Assembly (NCBI GenBank): GCA_050692195.1 | Contig: JBOGVA010000056.1 | Coordinates: 1 to 64,000, forward strand | Direction of reading: 5' to 3' | Length of the DNA: 64,000 nucleotides | From: JBOGVA01 sp050692195 | GTDB taxonomy: Bacteria > Actinomycetota > UBA4738 | In this document: in pieces, positions 1 to 8,354 of the stretch | How the letters are laid out: each line of letters starts with the position of its first letter | Position numbering within the stretch: position 1 is the first letter of the stretch | Notes under the pieces: model-generated | What the model was told of the DNA's origin: nothing | The model's input: the letters and a program-made list of their open reading frames with translations, nothing else | Databases searched by the model: none | Translations under genes and position numbers: made by a program

Positions 1-185
1 CAGCACCCGCGTCCGCCGAGGCTGCCCGCCCGGCAGCGGCTTCCCAGGCCGGGTCGGCGCTGGACCAGGAGACGTTCGACCGTGTGCTCCAGGAGCAGCT
101 CGACAAGGGCGTGGACCGGCGCGTGGCCGAAGGGCGAGCCCGGGCAGCGGCGGTGGTGGCCGCTCGCCGGAAATCCCAAGGCTAG
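1..185 (+). CDS. C-terminal fragment of an unrecognised protein
   Basis: An open frame enters from the left edge (codons in phase with base 3) and ends at TAG 183-185. The visible residues are Ala-rich at first. They then form a charged helical tail containing DQETFDRVLQEQL and ending RRKSQG. No domain is visible, so I assign no function. It reads toward the DUF2342 gene 50 nt downstream and could share its transcript. The composition matches the neighbouring coding sequence. The alternative is that this frame is not coding, but the helical, charged character argues for a genuine C-terminus. Confidence 0.55.
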   Translation, partial: APASAEAARPAAASQAGSALDQETFDRVLQEQLDKGVDRRVAEGRARAAAVVAARRKSQG

Positions 186-235
186 TCAGTCCCGAAGCGG
201 CCGGCCGAACTCGCGGACTCTAGGAGAATGGATCT

Positions 236-1291
236 ATGACCTTCGCCGCGCAGAGACTGGTCGACTGGGACACCGCGACGCTCGTTGGTGAGCGGGTGGC
301 CGGGAACGGTGCGCTGCTGTCGCCGGTGGAGCGGGCCCGCCTCATGGAGGACTTCGGGGAGTTGGTCCCGCTGGCCGAAGGGTTGGTCGAGGAGTTCACG
401 GGCCTCACCTCGGGCGAGAATCGCGCCAGGGCCTGGGTCATGACCCGCAGGCAGTGGCTCGAGGCCAACCTCCGGGGGTTCGAGCGCCTCATCGAGCCGT
501 TCGCCGAGAAGATCCTGGCCCGCCAAGGAGATGGCCCCCTGGCCAAGGCACGCCGGACGGTGCTCGGGGCGCAGGTCGGTGGCCTTCTTGGATATCTCGG
601 GCACAGGGTGCTCGGTCAGTACGACGTGCTCCTGCCGCCGGACGACGACGGGTTGGTGTACTTCGTGGGCCCGAACGTCGCCGGGCTGGAGCGGAAGTTC
701 GACTTTCCAGCTCGCGAGTTCCGGCTGTGGCTCTCACTGCACGAGACGGCTCACCGGGTGCAGTTCGGCCGCTCGCCATGGCTTCGGGGCTACGTCTCGG
801 GTTTGATGAACGACTACCTGGCCACGCTGGACCTCCAGCCCGGCTGGCTGTCGCAGAGCCTCCGCCGAGCCCTGGACGAACTCAGGAGCGGCCGGGTCGA
901 GCACCGCGCGTTCGGTTGGGTCTTCCTGCTGATGACCCCGGACCAGCGCGACATGGTCCGCCGGATGCAGGCCGTCATGTCGCTGGTGGAGGGCCACGGG
1001 AACTACGTCATGGATGGGGTGGCCATCCGGCGGATCCCGCAGGCGGCCGCCTTCCGCCGCAAGTTGAGAGAGCGCCGGAACAGGTCCGCCCTGCAGAGGG
1101 TCTTCCACAAGGCGATCGGCCTCGACGTCAAGGTGCGCCAGTACGACCTCGGCGAGCGGTTCGTGGCGGGTGCGGTCCGGGCGGTGGGGATGGATTCGTT
1201 CAACCGGATCTGGGAGAACGCGACGACGCTACCCACCATCGAAGAGATCCGCCGGCCGGATCGGTGGGTGGCGCGGGTCGTCACCCGCTGA
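236..1291 (+). CDS. DUF2342 zinc-dependent metalloprotease-like protein
   Basis: This 351-residue protein resembles the actinobacterial DUF2342 family, often labelled coenzyme F420 biosynthesis-associated or zinc-dependent metalloprotease. The zincin signature HETAH lies at residues 169-173 and supplies two histidine ligands and the catalytic glutamate. Family members usually sit beside tilS, as here, which supports the call. The ATG at 236 follows AGGAG (222-226) with 9 nt spacing. tilS begins 1 nt after the stop, so the two are probably co-transcribed. No signal peptide is visible, so a cytoplasmic location is likely. The substrate is unknown, and peptidase activity is inferred only from the motif. 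Confidence 0.85.
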   Translation: MTFAAQRLVDWDTATLVGERVAGNGALLSPVERARLMEDFGELVPLAEGLVEEFTGLTSGENRARAWVMTRRQWLEANLRGFERLIEPFAEKILARQGDGPLAKARRTVLGAQVGGLLGYLGHRVLGQYDVLLPPDDDGLVYFVGPNVAGLERKFDFPAREFRLWLSLHETAHRVQFGRSPWLRGYVSGLMNDYLATLDLQPGWLSQSLRRALDELRSGRVEHRAFGWVFLLMTPDQRDMVRRMQAVMSLVEGHGNYVMDGVAIRRIPQAAAFRRKLRERRNRSALQRVFHKAIGLDVKVRQYDLGERFVAGAVRAVGMDSFNRIWENATTLPTIEEIRRPDRWVARVVTR

Positions 1292-1292
1292 G

Positions 1293-2333
1293 ATGCCAGG
1301 GGCGGCTCTCCGAAGGCCGCCCGCGGTTGCCCGCGTCCTCCACCGCGTCGCCGCCACCGCCAGGCGGAACGAGATGTTCCCCCCTGGGACCCGGGTCTTG
1401 GCGGCCGTCTCCGGAGGGCCGGACTCCATCTGCCTCCTCCACACCCTGGTCCGACTGCGGAGGATGTTCAGGATCGACGTTGCCTGCTTCCACTTCGATC
1501 ACCGGCTGAGGAAGGGATCGGACGCCGACGCGGGATACGTGCGAGGACAGGCTCGCAGGCTGGGACTTCCCTTCGTTCTCCGGGCGGCGTCGTCGTCTCC
1601 GGGACGCGGAGAGTCCGTGGAGGCCTGGGCCCGGACCGTCCGGTACGAAGCCCTCATGCAGGTGCTGGAGGAGCTCGGGGGAGGCCTGGCCGCCGTCGGA
1701 CATACCGCCGACGATCAGGCCGAGACGGTCCTCTTGGCCCTGCTCCGGGGGGGCGGCCTCGAGGCGGTCTCCGCGATGACCCCGGTGAGCCACCCCCTGA
1801 TCAGGCCGCTGCTGGAGGTCACCCGCGAGGAGACGGCCGCGTTCTGCCGGGCCCTCGGGCTTCGGCCCCGCCGAGATCCGATGAACGAGGACCCCGCCTT
1901 CATGCGGGTGGCCCTGCGCAACCGGATCATCCCGGACCTGGAGCGAGCGCTGGGAAGGAACGTCAGGGCGACCCTCGCCAGGACGGCCTCCCTCCTCAAG
2001 CAGGACGCCGAGCTGCTCGATCAGCTGGCCCGGGCGGCCGAGCCGAAGGTCGTGCACGTCGATGGCGGGCACACCCTGCTGTCCGCGCGCTCGCTTCGCG
2101 AACTTCCTCCGCCCCTGGCGGACCGCATCGCCCGTCGGGCCATGCTCTCGCTGGGAGTCTTGCCCGAAGCGGGTCATGTGAAGGCCGTGGTGGCGCTGGC
2201 CTCGGCCCGCCCGGGCCGAACCACCTCGCTCCCCGCGGGCTTGCTCGCCCGGAGGGAGACGGAGTATGTTCGCCTTTCTCGCTCTTCCCCCGAGCAGGGC
2301 CGCCGAGTTGCCCGCCGGCGAGTGCCAGGGTGA
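1293..2333 (+). CDS. tilS: tRNA(Ile)-lysidine synthase TilS
   Basis: TilS ligates lysine to C34 of the CAU anticodon of minor tRNA-Ile, changing both its codon reading and its charging. The PP-loop SGGPDS lies at residues 40-45. It is followed by the HFDHRLR and HTADDQAET blocks of the N-terminal ATP-pyrophosphatase fold. The C-terminal part is short, giving 346 residues in total, as is common in actinobacteria. I chose ATG 1293 because it lies 1 nt after the DUF2342 stop. An earlier in-phase start would run deep into that gene. hpt follows 22 nt later, the usual tilS-hpt-ftsH order. Confidence 0.93.
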   Translation: MPGAALRRPPAVARVLHRVAATARRNEMFPPGTRVLAAVSGGPDSICLLHTLVRLRRMFRIDVACFHFDHRLRKGSDADAGYVRGQARRLGLPFVLRAASSSPGRGESVEAWARTVRYEALMQVLEELGGGLAAVGHTADDQAETVLLALLRGGGLEAVSAMTPVSHPLIRPLLEVTREETAAFCRALGLRPRRDPMNEDPAFMRVALRNRIIPDLERALGRNVRATLARTASLLKQDAELLDQLARAAEPKVVHVDGGHTLLSARSLRELPPPLADRIARRAMLSLGVLPEAGHVKAVVALASARPGRTTSLPAGLLARRETEYVRLSRSSPEQGRRVARRRVPG

Positions 2334-2355
2334 TCCGAGGCGGGAGGAGGTCCTG

Positions 2356-2985
2356 ATGGAAACCCCGGTGGATTCGCGTTCTCAGGCGGCCACTTCGGCA
2401 TCGCCCGGGCCGCGTTCAATGTCCAGCTTGAGCTTTCACCAGGACGACATCGAGCAGGTCCTCCTCACGCACGAGCAGATCCAGGCCAAGGTGGCCGAGA
2501 TCGGCGAGCGGATCACGCACGACTACGTCGGCCGCGACCTGCTCCTGGTCGGCGTGCTCAAGGGCGCCTTCGTGTTCATGGCGGACCTCTCTCGGCACAT
2601 CGGGCTGCCGATGGAGTTCGACTTCATGGCGGTGTCCTCCTATGGGGCTGCCACCCAGACCTCCGGCGTGGTGCGCATCCTGAAGGACCTGGATCACGAG
2701 ATCCAGGGCCGGAACGTCCTCCTGGTGGAGGACATCGTGGACTCCGGGCTCACGCTCACCTATCTGTTGAAGAACCTCCGCACGCGAAAGCCGGTGAGCC
2801 TCGAGGTGTGCGCGCTCATGAAGAAGACGGGCGTCCAGCAGGTCCCGCTGGACATCAAGTACCAGGCCTTCGAGATTCCCTCGGTCTTCGTCGTTGGATA
2901 TGGCCTCGACTACGGCGAGCGCTTCCGAAACCTGCCGTTCGTGGGGACGCTCCGCCCCGAGGTCTACCGCGACGCCGTGTCGTAG
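2356..2985 (+). CDS. hpt: Hypoxanthine phosphoribosyltransferase
   Basis: This cytosolic purine-salvage enzyme transfers phosphoribose from PRPP to hypoxanthine or guanine. The PRPP-binding loop reads LLVEDIVDSGLTLTYL, and the N-terminal LVGVLKGAFVF segment is typical of the family. ATG 2356 is preceded by GGGAGGAGG (2342-2350) with 5 nt spacing, which decides the start and gives 209 residues. A second ATG at MSSLSFHQDD would remove a poorly conserved N-terminal extension of about 21 residues and cannot be excluded. It lies in the tilS-hpt-ftsH neighbourhood conserved across actinobacteria. Confidence 0.93.
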   Translation: METPVDSRSQAATSASPGPRSMSSLSFHQDDIEQVLLTHEQIQAKVAEIGERITHDYVGRDLLLVGVLKGAFVFMADLSRHIGLPMEFDFMAVSSYGAATQTSGVVRILKDLDHEIQGRNVLLVEDIVDSGLTLTYLLKNLRTRKPVSLEVCALMKKTGVQQVPLDIKYQAFEIPSVFVVGYGLDYGERFRNLPFVGTLRPEVYRDAVS

Positions 2986-3048
2986 AAGGCTGCGTCCAAA
3001 AGCCTCGGACGGGAACCGGGGGTCGTCGTTCGCCGGTCTAAGTTGGCG

Positions 3049-3441
3049 GTGAAGCGCGTCGCTCTGCTCGTCGGTGTGTTCTCTCTGGTCGCGGTGGCGT
3101 GCGCCGGCGATCGCGCCGGTGGAGCCGAGTCCGGGATCCGGGGGAAGGTCCTGATCGGCCCCCAATGTCCCGTCGAGCGAGCCGGAAGTCCCTGTCCGGA
3201 CAAGCCCTTCGAAGGGATCGTGCAGGTGAGCACCGAATCGGGCCGCCCGGTGGACTCGGTGGAGTCGGAGCCGGACGGGACCTTCGAGATCGGGCTGGGC
3301 CCTGGCACATACGTGCTCACGGTGGCCGGCCTGGAGGGGCCCACGTTCGCCAAGCCGGTCACGGTCACCGTTCTGTCTGGCCAGATGGAGGCCGTCACGG
3401 TGGTGGTCGACACCGGCATCCGAGCGCCGTCGGGACCCTAG
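3049..3441 (+). CDS. Small lipoprotein with carboxypeptidase-regulatory-like fold
   Basis: This 130-residue exported protein has KR at its N-terminus, a hydrophobic stretch, and a lipobox (LVAVAC) that would be lipidated at the cysteine. The rest contains VDSVESEPDGTFEIGLGPG and a TYVLTV strand. That pattern resembles the carboxypeptidase-regulatory or SpaA-type beta-sandwich, which suggests a structural or adhesive surface role. GTG 3049 and an in-frame TTG 3043 are both possible starts. No strong ribosome binding site precedes either. It sits between hpt and ftsH with its own spacing. The exact function is unknown. Confidence 0.65.
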   Translation: MKRVALLVGVFSLVAVACAGDRAGGAESGIRGKVLIGPQCPVERAGSPCPDKPFEGIVQVSTESGRPVDSVESEPDGTFEIGLGPGTYVLTVAGLEGPTFAKPVTVTVLSGQMEAVTVVVDTGIRAPSGP

Positions 3442-3451
3442 GGGCGGCACC

Positions 3452-3483
3452 CACAGGGCGTGGTCGGACCCCTGTGCTAGCAT
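3452..3483 (+). promoter_or_regulatory. Inverted repeat overlapping an extended -10 upstream of ftsH
   Basis: The arms CACAGGG (3452-3458) and CCCTGTG (3470-3476) form an inverted repeat with an 11-nt loop. The right arm runs into the extended -10 TGCTAGCAT (3475-3483). Transcription would start near 3491, about 50 nt before ftsH. The repeat could be an operator, or a weak terminator for the upstream lipoprotein gene. No clear -35 is visible. Confidence 0.45.
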
Positions 3484-3543
3484 CGCCGATCGGGCGGAGC
3501 ACCGATTCCCGCGCCACTGTCCCCGTCAGCGAAAGGAGAACCC

Positions 3544-5466
3544 ACGAAGAGGCAGGACTCGACCGTTCGACGCCTCTTCCGAGGGCCCGTCTTCTATCTG
3601 GTGGTGACGCTGGCAGGGCTCTGGCTCTTCCTGAACATCGCCACCAGGGGACCGCAACCGTCCCGGCTGACGTTGCTGCGCTTCGAGACCGCATTGGCCG
3701 CGGGATCCATCGAGTCGGCCACCTTTCTGGAGCGCGACCAGCGGGTCGTCGGCGAGCTGCAGGACGGAACGAGGTATGAGGCGACCTACCCCCAGCAGTA
3801 CCAGGAGGATCTGACCCGCAAGATCCTGAATGCGCCCAACGCGGTGGAGTTCGAGACCGATCCTCAGAGAGGGTCGCTCCTGCTCACCGCCCTGTTCAAC
3901 ATCCTGCCCATCCTCCTGATCCTGGGAGTGATCATCTTCTTCATGAACCAGATGCAGGGCGGCGGAAGCCGCGTGCTGTCCTTCGGGAAGGCCAAGGCCA
4001 AGGCGGTGAGCAAGGACCAGCCGAGGACCAGCTTCGCCGACGTGGCCGGAGTGGACGAGGCGATCGAAGAGCTCGAGGAGATCAAGGAGTACCTGGAGAA
4101 TCCGGCCAAGTTCCAAGCCATGGGAGCGAAGGTCCCGAAGGGACTCCTCCTGTACGGCCCGCCGGGGACGGGAAAGACGCTACTGGCCCGGGCGGTGGCC
4201 GGGGAAGCGGGCGTCCCGTTCCTCTCGATCAGCGGCTCGGACTTCGTGGAGATGTTCGTGGGCGTGGGAGCGGCGCGGGTTCGCGACCTGTTCGAGCAGG
4301 CCAAGCAGACCGCGCCGGCCATCGTGTTCATCGACGAGATCGACGCCGTCGGCCGGCACCGTGGCGCGGGACTCGGCGGCGGCCACGACGAGCGGGAGCA
4401 GACCCTGAACCAGCTCCTGGTGGAGATGGACGGGTTCGACACCCGCAGCGGGGTGATCCTGATGGCCGCCACCAACCGTCCGGACATCCTGGACCCGGCG
4501 CTGCTGCGCCCCGGCCGGTTCGACCGGCAGGTGATGATCGATCGCCCCGACCTCGAGGGGCGCAAGGGGATCCTCGCCGTCCACGCCAGGGGAAAGCCCC
4601 TCGATCCATCCGTCGAGCTGGACGTGATCGCCAGGCGCACCCCGGGGTTCACCGGGGCCGACCTGGCCAACGTGATCAACGAGGGCGCCCTGCTCACGGC
4701 CCGGCGGGGGAAGAAGGCCATCACCATGCTGGAGCTGGAGGAGGCCATCGACCGGGTCGTTGCGGGGCCGGAGCGGCGGACGCGGCTGATCTCAGATCGC
4801 GAGAAGAAGGTCATCGCCTACCACGAGGCTGGGCACGCCCTGGTCGCCTACGTGTTGCCCAACGCCGACCCGGTCCACAAGATCTCGGTCATCCCACGGG
4901 GCCGCGCGCTCGGCTACACGCTCACCCTGCCCACGGAGGACAAGTTCCTGGTCAGCAGGGAGGAGCTGGTGGACGAGCTGGCGATGCTGCTGGGTGGCCG
5001 GGTGTCGGAGGAGATCCAGTTCGGAGACATGACCACCGGAGCCCAGAACGACCTGGATCGGGCGACCAAGATCGCCCGGCAGATGGTCACCGAGTACGGG
5101 ATGTCCCACCGGCTCGGCCCCCTCACGCTGGGCCAGAAGCAGGGAGAGGTGTTCCTGGGGCGTGACTTCACCTCACACCCCGATTACTCCGACCAGGTGG
5201 CATTCGAGATCGACACCGAGATCCGCGCCCTGATCGATCAGGCCCACGATGAGGCGCTGGAGATCCTGATGGAGCATCGGGAGAACCTCGACAGGATCGC
5301 TGCGGCGCTCATCGAGAAGGAGACCATCGAGAAGGAAGACCTCGTCCGGCTGCTCGAAGGTCTGGAGAAGCGGCCCCAGAGGAGTGATGGCGCGAAGGGG
5401 ACCGGAGTGGCCGTGGCCCGTCGCTCGGTGAAACCGGCCGACGAGGGCAGGCCCGGAATCCCTTGA
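3544..5466 (+). CDS. ftsH: ATP-dependent zinc metalloprotease FtsH
   Basis: This membrane-anchored AAA+ protease degrades damaged and regulatory membrane and cytosolic proteins. The order is an N-terminal TM helix, a periplasmic segment, a second TM (LPILLILGVIIFFM), the AAA module with Walker A GPPGTGKT (residues 205-212 counted from 3544), and the zinc site HEAGH (427-431). The C-terminus is coiled. In this frame no ATG, GTG or TTG lies upstream of GTG 3601, and starting there would cut into the first TM. AGGAG at 3534-3538 sits 5 nt before an ACG at 3544. Starting at that ACG gives the basic N-terminus KRQDSTVRRLFRGP and 640 residues. I therefore annotate a non-canonical ACG start. GTG 3601 is the conservative alternative. 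Confidence 0.93.
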   Translation, partial: TKRQDSTVRRLFRGPVFYLVVTLAGLWLFLNIATRGPQPSRLTLLRFETALAAGSIESATFLERDQRVVGELQDGTRYEATYPQQYQEDLTRKILNAPNAVEFETDPQRGSLLLTALFNILPILLILGVIIFFMNQMQGGGSRVLSFGKAKAKAVSKDQPRTSFADVAGVDEAIEELEEIKEYLENPAKFQAMGAKVPKGLLLYGPPGTGKTLLARAVAGEAGVPFLSISGSDFVEMFVGVGAARVRDLFEQAKQTAPAIVFIDEIDAVGRHRGAGLGGGHDEREQTLNQLLVEMDGFDTRSGVILMAATNRPDILDPALLRPGRFDRQVMIDRPDLEGRKGILAVHARGKPLDPSVELDVIARRTPGFTGADLANVINEGALLTARRGKKAITMLELEEAIDRVVAGPERRTRLISDREKKVIAYHEAGHALVAYVLPNADPVHKISVIPRGRALGYTLTLPTEDKFLVSREELVDELAMLLGGRVSEEIQFGDMTTGAQNDLDRATKIARQMVTEYGMSHRLGPLTLGQKQGEVFLGRDFTSHPDYSDQVAFEIDTEIRALIDQAHDEALEILMEHRENLDRIAAALIEKETIEKEDLVRLLEGLEKRPQRSDGAKGTGVAVARRSVKPADEGRPGIP

Positions 5467-6083
5467 CGGACGGTCGCCACCCGGACCAGCCGCATTCGGC
5501 CGACCGGGGCTCGTTCGACCGCGACAAGGTGGCCGAAGGCATCCGGCTCGTGCTGGAGGGAATCGGCGAGGACCCTTCTCGCCCGGACATCCTGAGGACG
5601 CCGGAGCGGGTCGCCGACATGTACGCGGAGATCTTCTCCGGCATGAGCGTGGACCCGGTCGAGCTCGTCACGGTCATCCCCGGCGCCGGCCACGACGAGA
5701 TGATCATGGTCCGGGACATCCCCCTGTATGGCGTCTGCGTCCATCACCTCCTCCCCTTCGTGGGAGAAGCCCACGTGGCCTACGTCCCCAATCGCGACGG
5801 CCGGATCACGGGGCTTTCGAAGATCGCTCGGGTGGTCGATACGCTGTCGAAGCGTCCCCAGGTCCAGGAGACGCTGACCACCGAGATCGCGGACGCGCTC
5901 GACGCCGCCCTGGAACCGCGCGGAGTCTTCGTGCTGATCGAGGCCGAGCACCTCTGCATGACCATGCGAGGCGTAAAGAAGCCTGGTTCGGTCACCACGA
6001 CCTCGGCGGTTCGCGGCGTGTTCCGAACGGACGCCCGGACCCGGGCCGAGGCCCTCGAGCTGGTCCGCAGGGGTCCCCTGTAG
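5463..6083 (+). CDS. folE: GTP cyclohydrolase I
   Basis: FolE converts GTP to dihydroneopterin triphosphate, the first step of folate synthesis. The zinc ligands are visible in GVCVHHLLPF (usually CEHH, here CVHH) and in EHLCMTMRG. HVAYVP and the PGSVTTTSA block are also conserved. The frame opens with TTG 5463, which overlaps the ftsH stop (TTGA) and points to translational coupling. It gives 206 residues, in the usual range. The Glu-to-Val change between Cys and His-His is noted but does not remove a zinc ligand. It is the first gene of the folate run. Confidence 0.93.
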   Translation: MTDGRHPDQPHSADRGSFDRDKVAEGIRLVLEGIGEDPSRPDILRTPERVADMYAEIFSGMSVDPVELVTVIPGAGHDEMIMVRDIPLYGVCVHHLLPFVGEAHVAYVPNRDGRITGLSKIARVVDTLSKRPQVQETLTTEIADALDAALEPRGVFVLIEAEHLCMTMRGVKKPGSVTTTSAVRGVFRTDARTRAEALELVRRGPL

Positions 6084-6106
6084 CCCGCGGGCACGCGAAC
6101 GGTCGC

Positions 6107-6112
6107 TACGAT
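6107..6112 (+). promoter_or_regulatory. Putative -10 for leaderless folP
   Basis: TACGAT lies 7 nt upstream of ATG 6120. The expected +1 therefore coincides with that start codon. The earlier ATG at 6111 overlaps this hexamer and would not be on the message. Confidence 0.45.
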
Positions 6113-6119
6113 GGGCCCC

Positions 6120-7001
6120 ATGGACCGGAATCGCCTGCTCTGGCGTGTGGGGCCTCACACGCTCGAGTGCGAGAGCCGTACCCTCGTGATGGGCATCCTC
6201 AACGTCACCCCCGATTCCTTCTCCGACGGTGGGAGGTTCTTCGACCCGGAGGTCGCCGTGACCGCCGGGATCGAGATGGTCCGGGATGGGGCGGACATCC
6301 TTGACGTCGGTGGGGAATCGACCCGTCCCGGCTCGGACCCCGTGCCGGTGGAGTCGGAGCTCGATCGGGTCGTGCCGGTGATCAAACGCCTGGCGGCGGA
6401 GGTCTCGGTCCCGATCTCCATCGACAGCCGAAAGCCCGAGGTGGTGAGGCGGGCTCTCGAAGCGGGGGCCGCCATCGTGAACGACGTCACGGCGGGATCC
6501 GACCCTGGGATGTTCGAGGTCGTTCGCCGGGCCGACGTGGGGATGGTCCTCATGCACATGCGAGGCGAGCCGAAGTCGATGCAGCGGCTCACGGACTACG
6601 AGGACGTGGTCGAGGACGTGAAGGCCTTTCTCCGGAAGCGGGTCGAGGCTGCGGCCGGAGCCGGCATCGAGCCAGAGCGCCTAGCCATCGACCCGGGCCT
6701 GGGCTTCGCCAAGACCACGGACCAGAGCCTCCTGCTGATGAAGGAGATAGACGCGCTCGCCGACCTCGGCCGGCCCGTGTTGGTGGGCCCCTCCAGGAAG
6801 TCGTTCATCGGAGACGTCCTGGGGACAGAGGTCGGCCAGCGGATGGAGGGAACGGCGGGGGCCGTTGCCTGGATGGCGGCTCGTGGAGCCCACGTGGTGC
6901 GGGTTCACGACGTCAAGGAGATGGTCCGGGTGGTGCGGGTCGTCGATGCGATCCGCCGGGCCGGCAAGGGAGATCCGTCGGGAGAGGGACCCGCTCGATG
7001 A
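6120..7001 (+). CDS. folP: Dihydropteroate synthase
   Basis: FolP condenses dihydropterin pyrophosphate with p-aminobenzoate and is the target of sulfonamides. Signature blocks are MGILNVTPDSFSDGG, DVGGESTRPG, SIDSRKPEV, DPGLGFAK and GPSRKSFIG, covering the pterin and pyrophosphate sites. ATG 6120 gives 293 residues. The upstream ATG at 6111 is in frame but overlaps a likely -10 box. The gene ends ATGA, so its stop overlaps the start of the alpha/beta hydrolase gene. That indicates coupling within the folate cluster. Confidence 0.94.
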   Translation: MDRNRLLWRVGPHTLECESRTLVMGILNVTPDSFSDGGRFFDPEVAVTAGIEMVRDGADILDVGGESTRPGSDPVPVESELDRVVPVIKRLAAEVSVPISIDSRKPEVVRRALEAGAAIVNDVTAGSDPGMFEVVRRADVGMVLMHMRGEPKSMQRLTDYEDVVEDVKAFLRKRVEAAAGAGIEPERLAIDPGLGFAKTTDQSLLLMKEIDALADLGRPVLVGPSRKSFIGDVLGTEVGQRMEGTAGAVAWMAARGAHVVRVHDVKEMVRVVRVVDAIRRAGKGDPSGEGPAR

Positions 7002-7891
7002 GCCTGGTTCCCGAACTGAAGCGCACCAAGGTGCTCGGCGGAGAGATCGCCTACCTCGACCTGGGGGAAGGTCCAGCGGTGCTCCTTCTCCACGGGTTCC
7101 CCACGTCGTCGTTCCTGTGGCGTCGGGAGGCCTGGCTCCTGGCCCAGCGGATGAGGGTCATCGCTCCGGACCTCCTCGGCTACGGCGAGAGCGACAAGGC
7201 GGGGGATGCCGACCTTTCGGAGCCGGCTCAGGTGGGTTACGTGCTGGAGCTCTTGGATCGCCTTGGGATCCGTGAGCTGGCCGTGGTGGGGCATGACCTC
7301 GGCGGCGCCATCGCTCAGATGCTGGCCCTGGACGGCGGCGTGGAGGTGCAGGCGCTGATCCTCCTGGACGCGGCATGCTTCGATGCCTGGCCCACGGAAC
7401 CGGCCAGGCGGCTCCGGGCCGTGCCACCCGACCGGCAGACGGCTGTCGTCGCGGAAAGGGCTGTGCGGCGGTCCTTCGCGCAGGGCGTTGCTCACCACGA
7501 GCGTCTCGCGGATGATGCCGTCCACTCCTACGTTCGTCCGTGGCTGGCGAACCCCGCCGCCTTGTTCCGAGCGGCCCGCGCAGTCACCGGGAAGGGCCTG
7601 GCCGGACGGGAGGCGGATCTGGCCGACCTCGACATGGCGACACTCGTCATATGGGGGGAGGAGGACCCCTTCCTCAGCGCGGATCTCGCAGAGCGTCTGG
7701 GCGAGGCGATTCTGGGCTCGGCGGTGGCCCTGCTCCCGGGGTGCTCGCACTTCGTCACCGAGGACGCTCCCCAGACCGTCGGTCCCTTGATCTACGAGTA
7801 TCTTCGGTCCCGCTACCTGCGCGAGACCCATGCACACGCCGAGCCTGCTCGGATGCTGCTGCAACCCCCAACCCGCGGCGGGCCGACCTGA
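6998..7891 (+). CDS. Alpha/beta hydrolase of haloalkane-dehalogenase/epoxide-hydrolase type
   Basis: The 297-residue protein has an oxyanion-region HGFPTSS motif. The nucleophile elbow is VVGHDLGGA, in which the nucleophile is Asp rather than Ser. The acid is in the IWGEEDPF block and the histidine is in GCSHFVTEDAP. An Asp nucleophile points to the dehalogenase/epoxide-hydrolase branch. The true substrate cannot be read from sequence. Its start overlaps the folP stop by 4 nt, and a PPOX gene follows 1 nt after its stop, so it belongs to the folate transcript. Its position between folP and folB is unusual and could reflect a pterin- or p-aminobenzoate-related role, but that is inference. Confidence 0.8.
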   Translation: MSLVPELKRTKVLGGEIAYLDLGEGPAVLLLHGFPTSSFLWRREAWLLAQRMRVIAPDLLGYGESDKAGDADLSEPAQVGYVLELLDRLGIRELAVVGHDLGGAIAQMLALDGGVEVQALILLDAACFDAWPTEPARRLRAVPPDRQTAVVAERAVRRSFAQGVAHHERLADDAVHSYVRPWLANPAALFRAARAVTGKGLAGREADLADLDMATLVIWGEEDPFLSADLAERLGEAILGSAVALLPGCSHFVTEDAPQTVGPLIYEYLRSRYLRETHAHAEPARMLLQPPTRGGPT

Positions 7892-7892
7892 C

Positions 7893-8354
7893 ATGGTGAC
7901 GATGGACCTGTCGCTCACGGAAGAGGAGCTCGAGTCCTTCTTGTCCGCGGGGCGAACCCTCAGACTGGCCACGTCGGGATCGGAGGGGCTCCCGCACGTG
8001 GTTCCTCTCTGGTACGTGTGGTTCAACGGGACGATCTTCATGAACTCGACCCTCGGAAACGTGACCATCCGCAACCTGCACGCAAACCCGAGGGTGGCGG
8101 CGATCGTGGACGACGGAGAGGCGTACCAGGAGCTCCGAGGCGTCCTCCTGCACGGCAGGGTGGAGCCGGCCGGCGACGATCCCCGCCTGGATGAGGTCTC
8201 GGCGCGGTGGTCCGAGAAGTACATGGAAGGAGGCCCGCTGCCCTACGGGCGGTGGAAGAACCGGGTGTGGCTGCGCATGACGCCTGATCGGATCAAGTCC
8301 TGGGACTTCCGGAAGATCCCGGAGGCCAAGGCAAAAGGCCAGGGCGGCCGGTGA
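7893..8354 (+). CDS. PPOX-class flavin/F420-binding split-barrel protein
   Basis: This 153-residue protein belongs to the pyridoxamine-5-phosphate-oxidase-like split-barrel fold. The visible blocks are LRLATSGSEGLPHVVPLWYVW, then NPRVAAIVDD, then ELRGVLLHGRVEP. Actinobacterial relatives bind FMN, F420 or heme-breakdown substrates, and I cannot decide which applies here. ATG 7893 lies 1 nt after the hydrolase stop. The gene overlaps folB by 4 nt (GTGA). It is therefore embedded in the folate operon, like the preceding hydrolase. Confidence 0.82.
   Translation: MVTMDLSLTEEELESFLSAGRTLRLATSGSEGLPHVVPLWYVWFNGTIFMNSTLGNVTIRNLHANPRVAAIVDDGEAYQELRGVLLHGRVEPAGDDPRLDEVSARWSEKYMEGGPLPYGRWKNRVWLRMTPDRIKSWDFRKIPEAKAKGQGGR

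Noticed and set aside
82..291. 69-codon frame at the left edge
   Set aside because: It is Arg/Trp/Gly-rich and overlaps both the more plausible C-terminal fragment ending at 185 and the DUF2342 start.
5238..6557. 439-codon minus-strand frame across ftsH, folE and folP
   Set aside because: It is rich in His, Asp, Arg and Gly without motifs, and opposes three well-supported genes.
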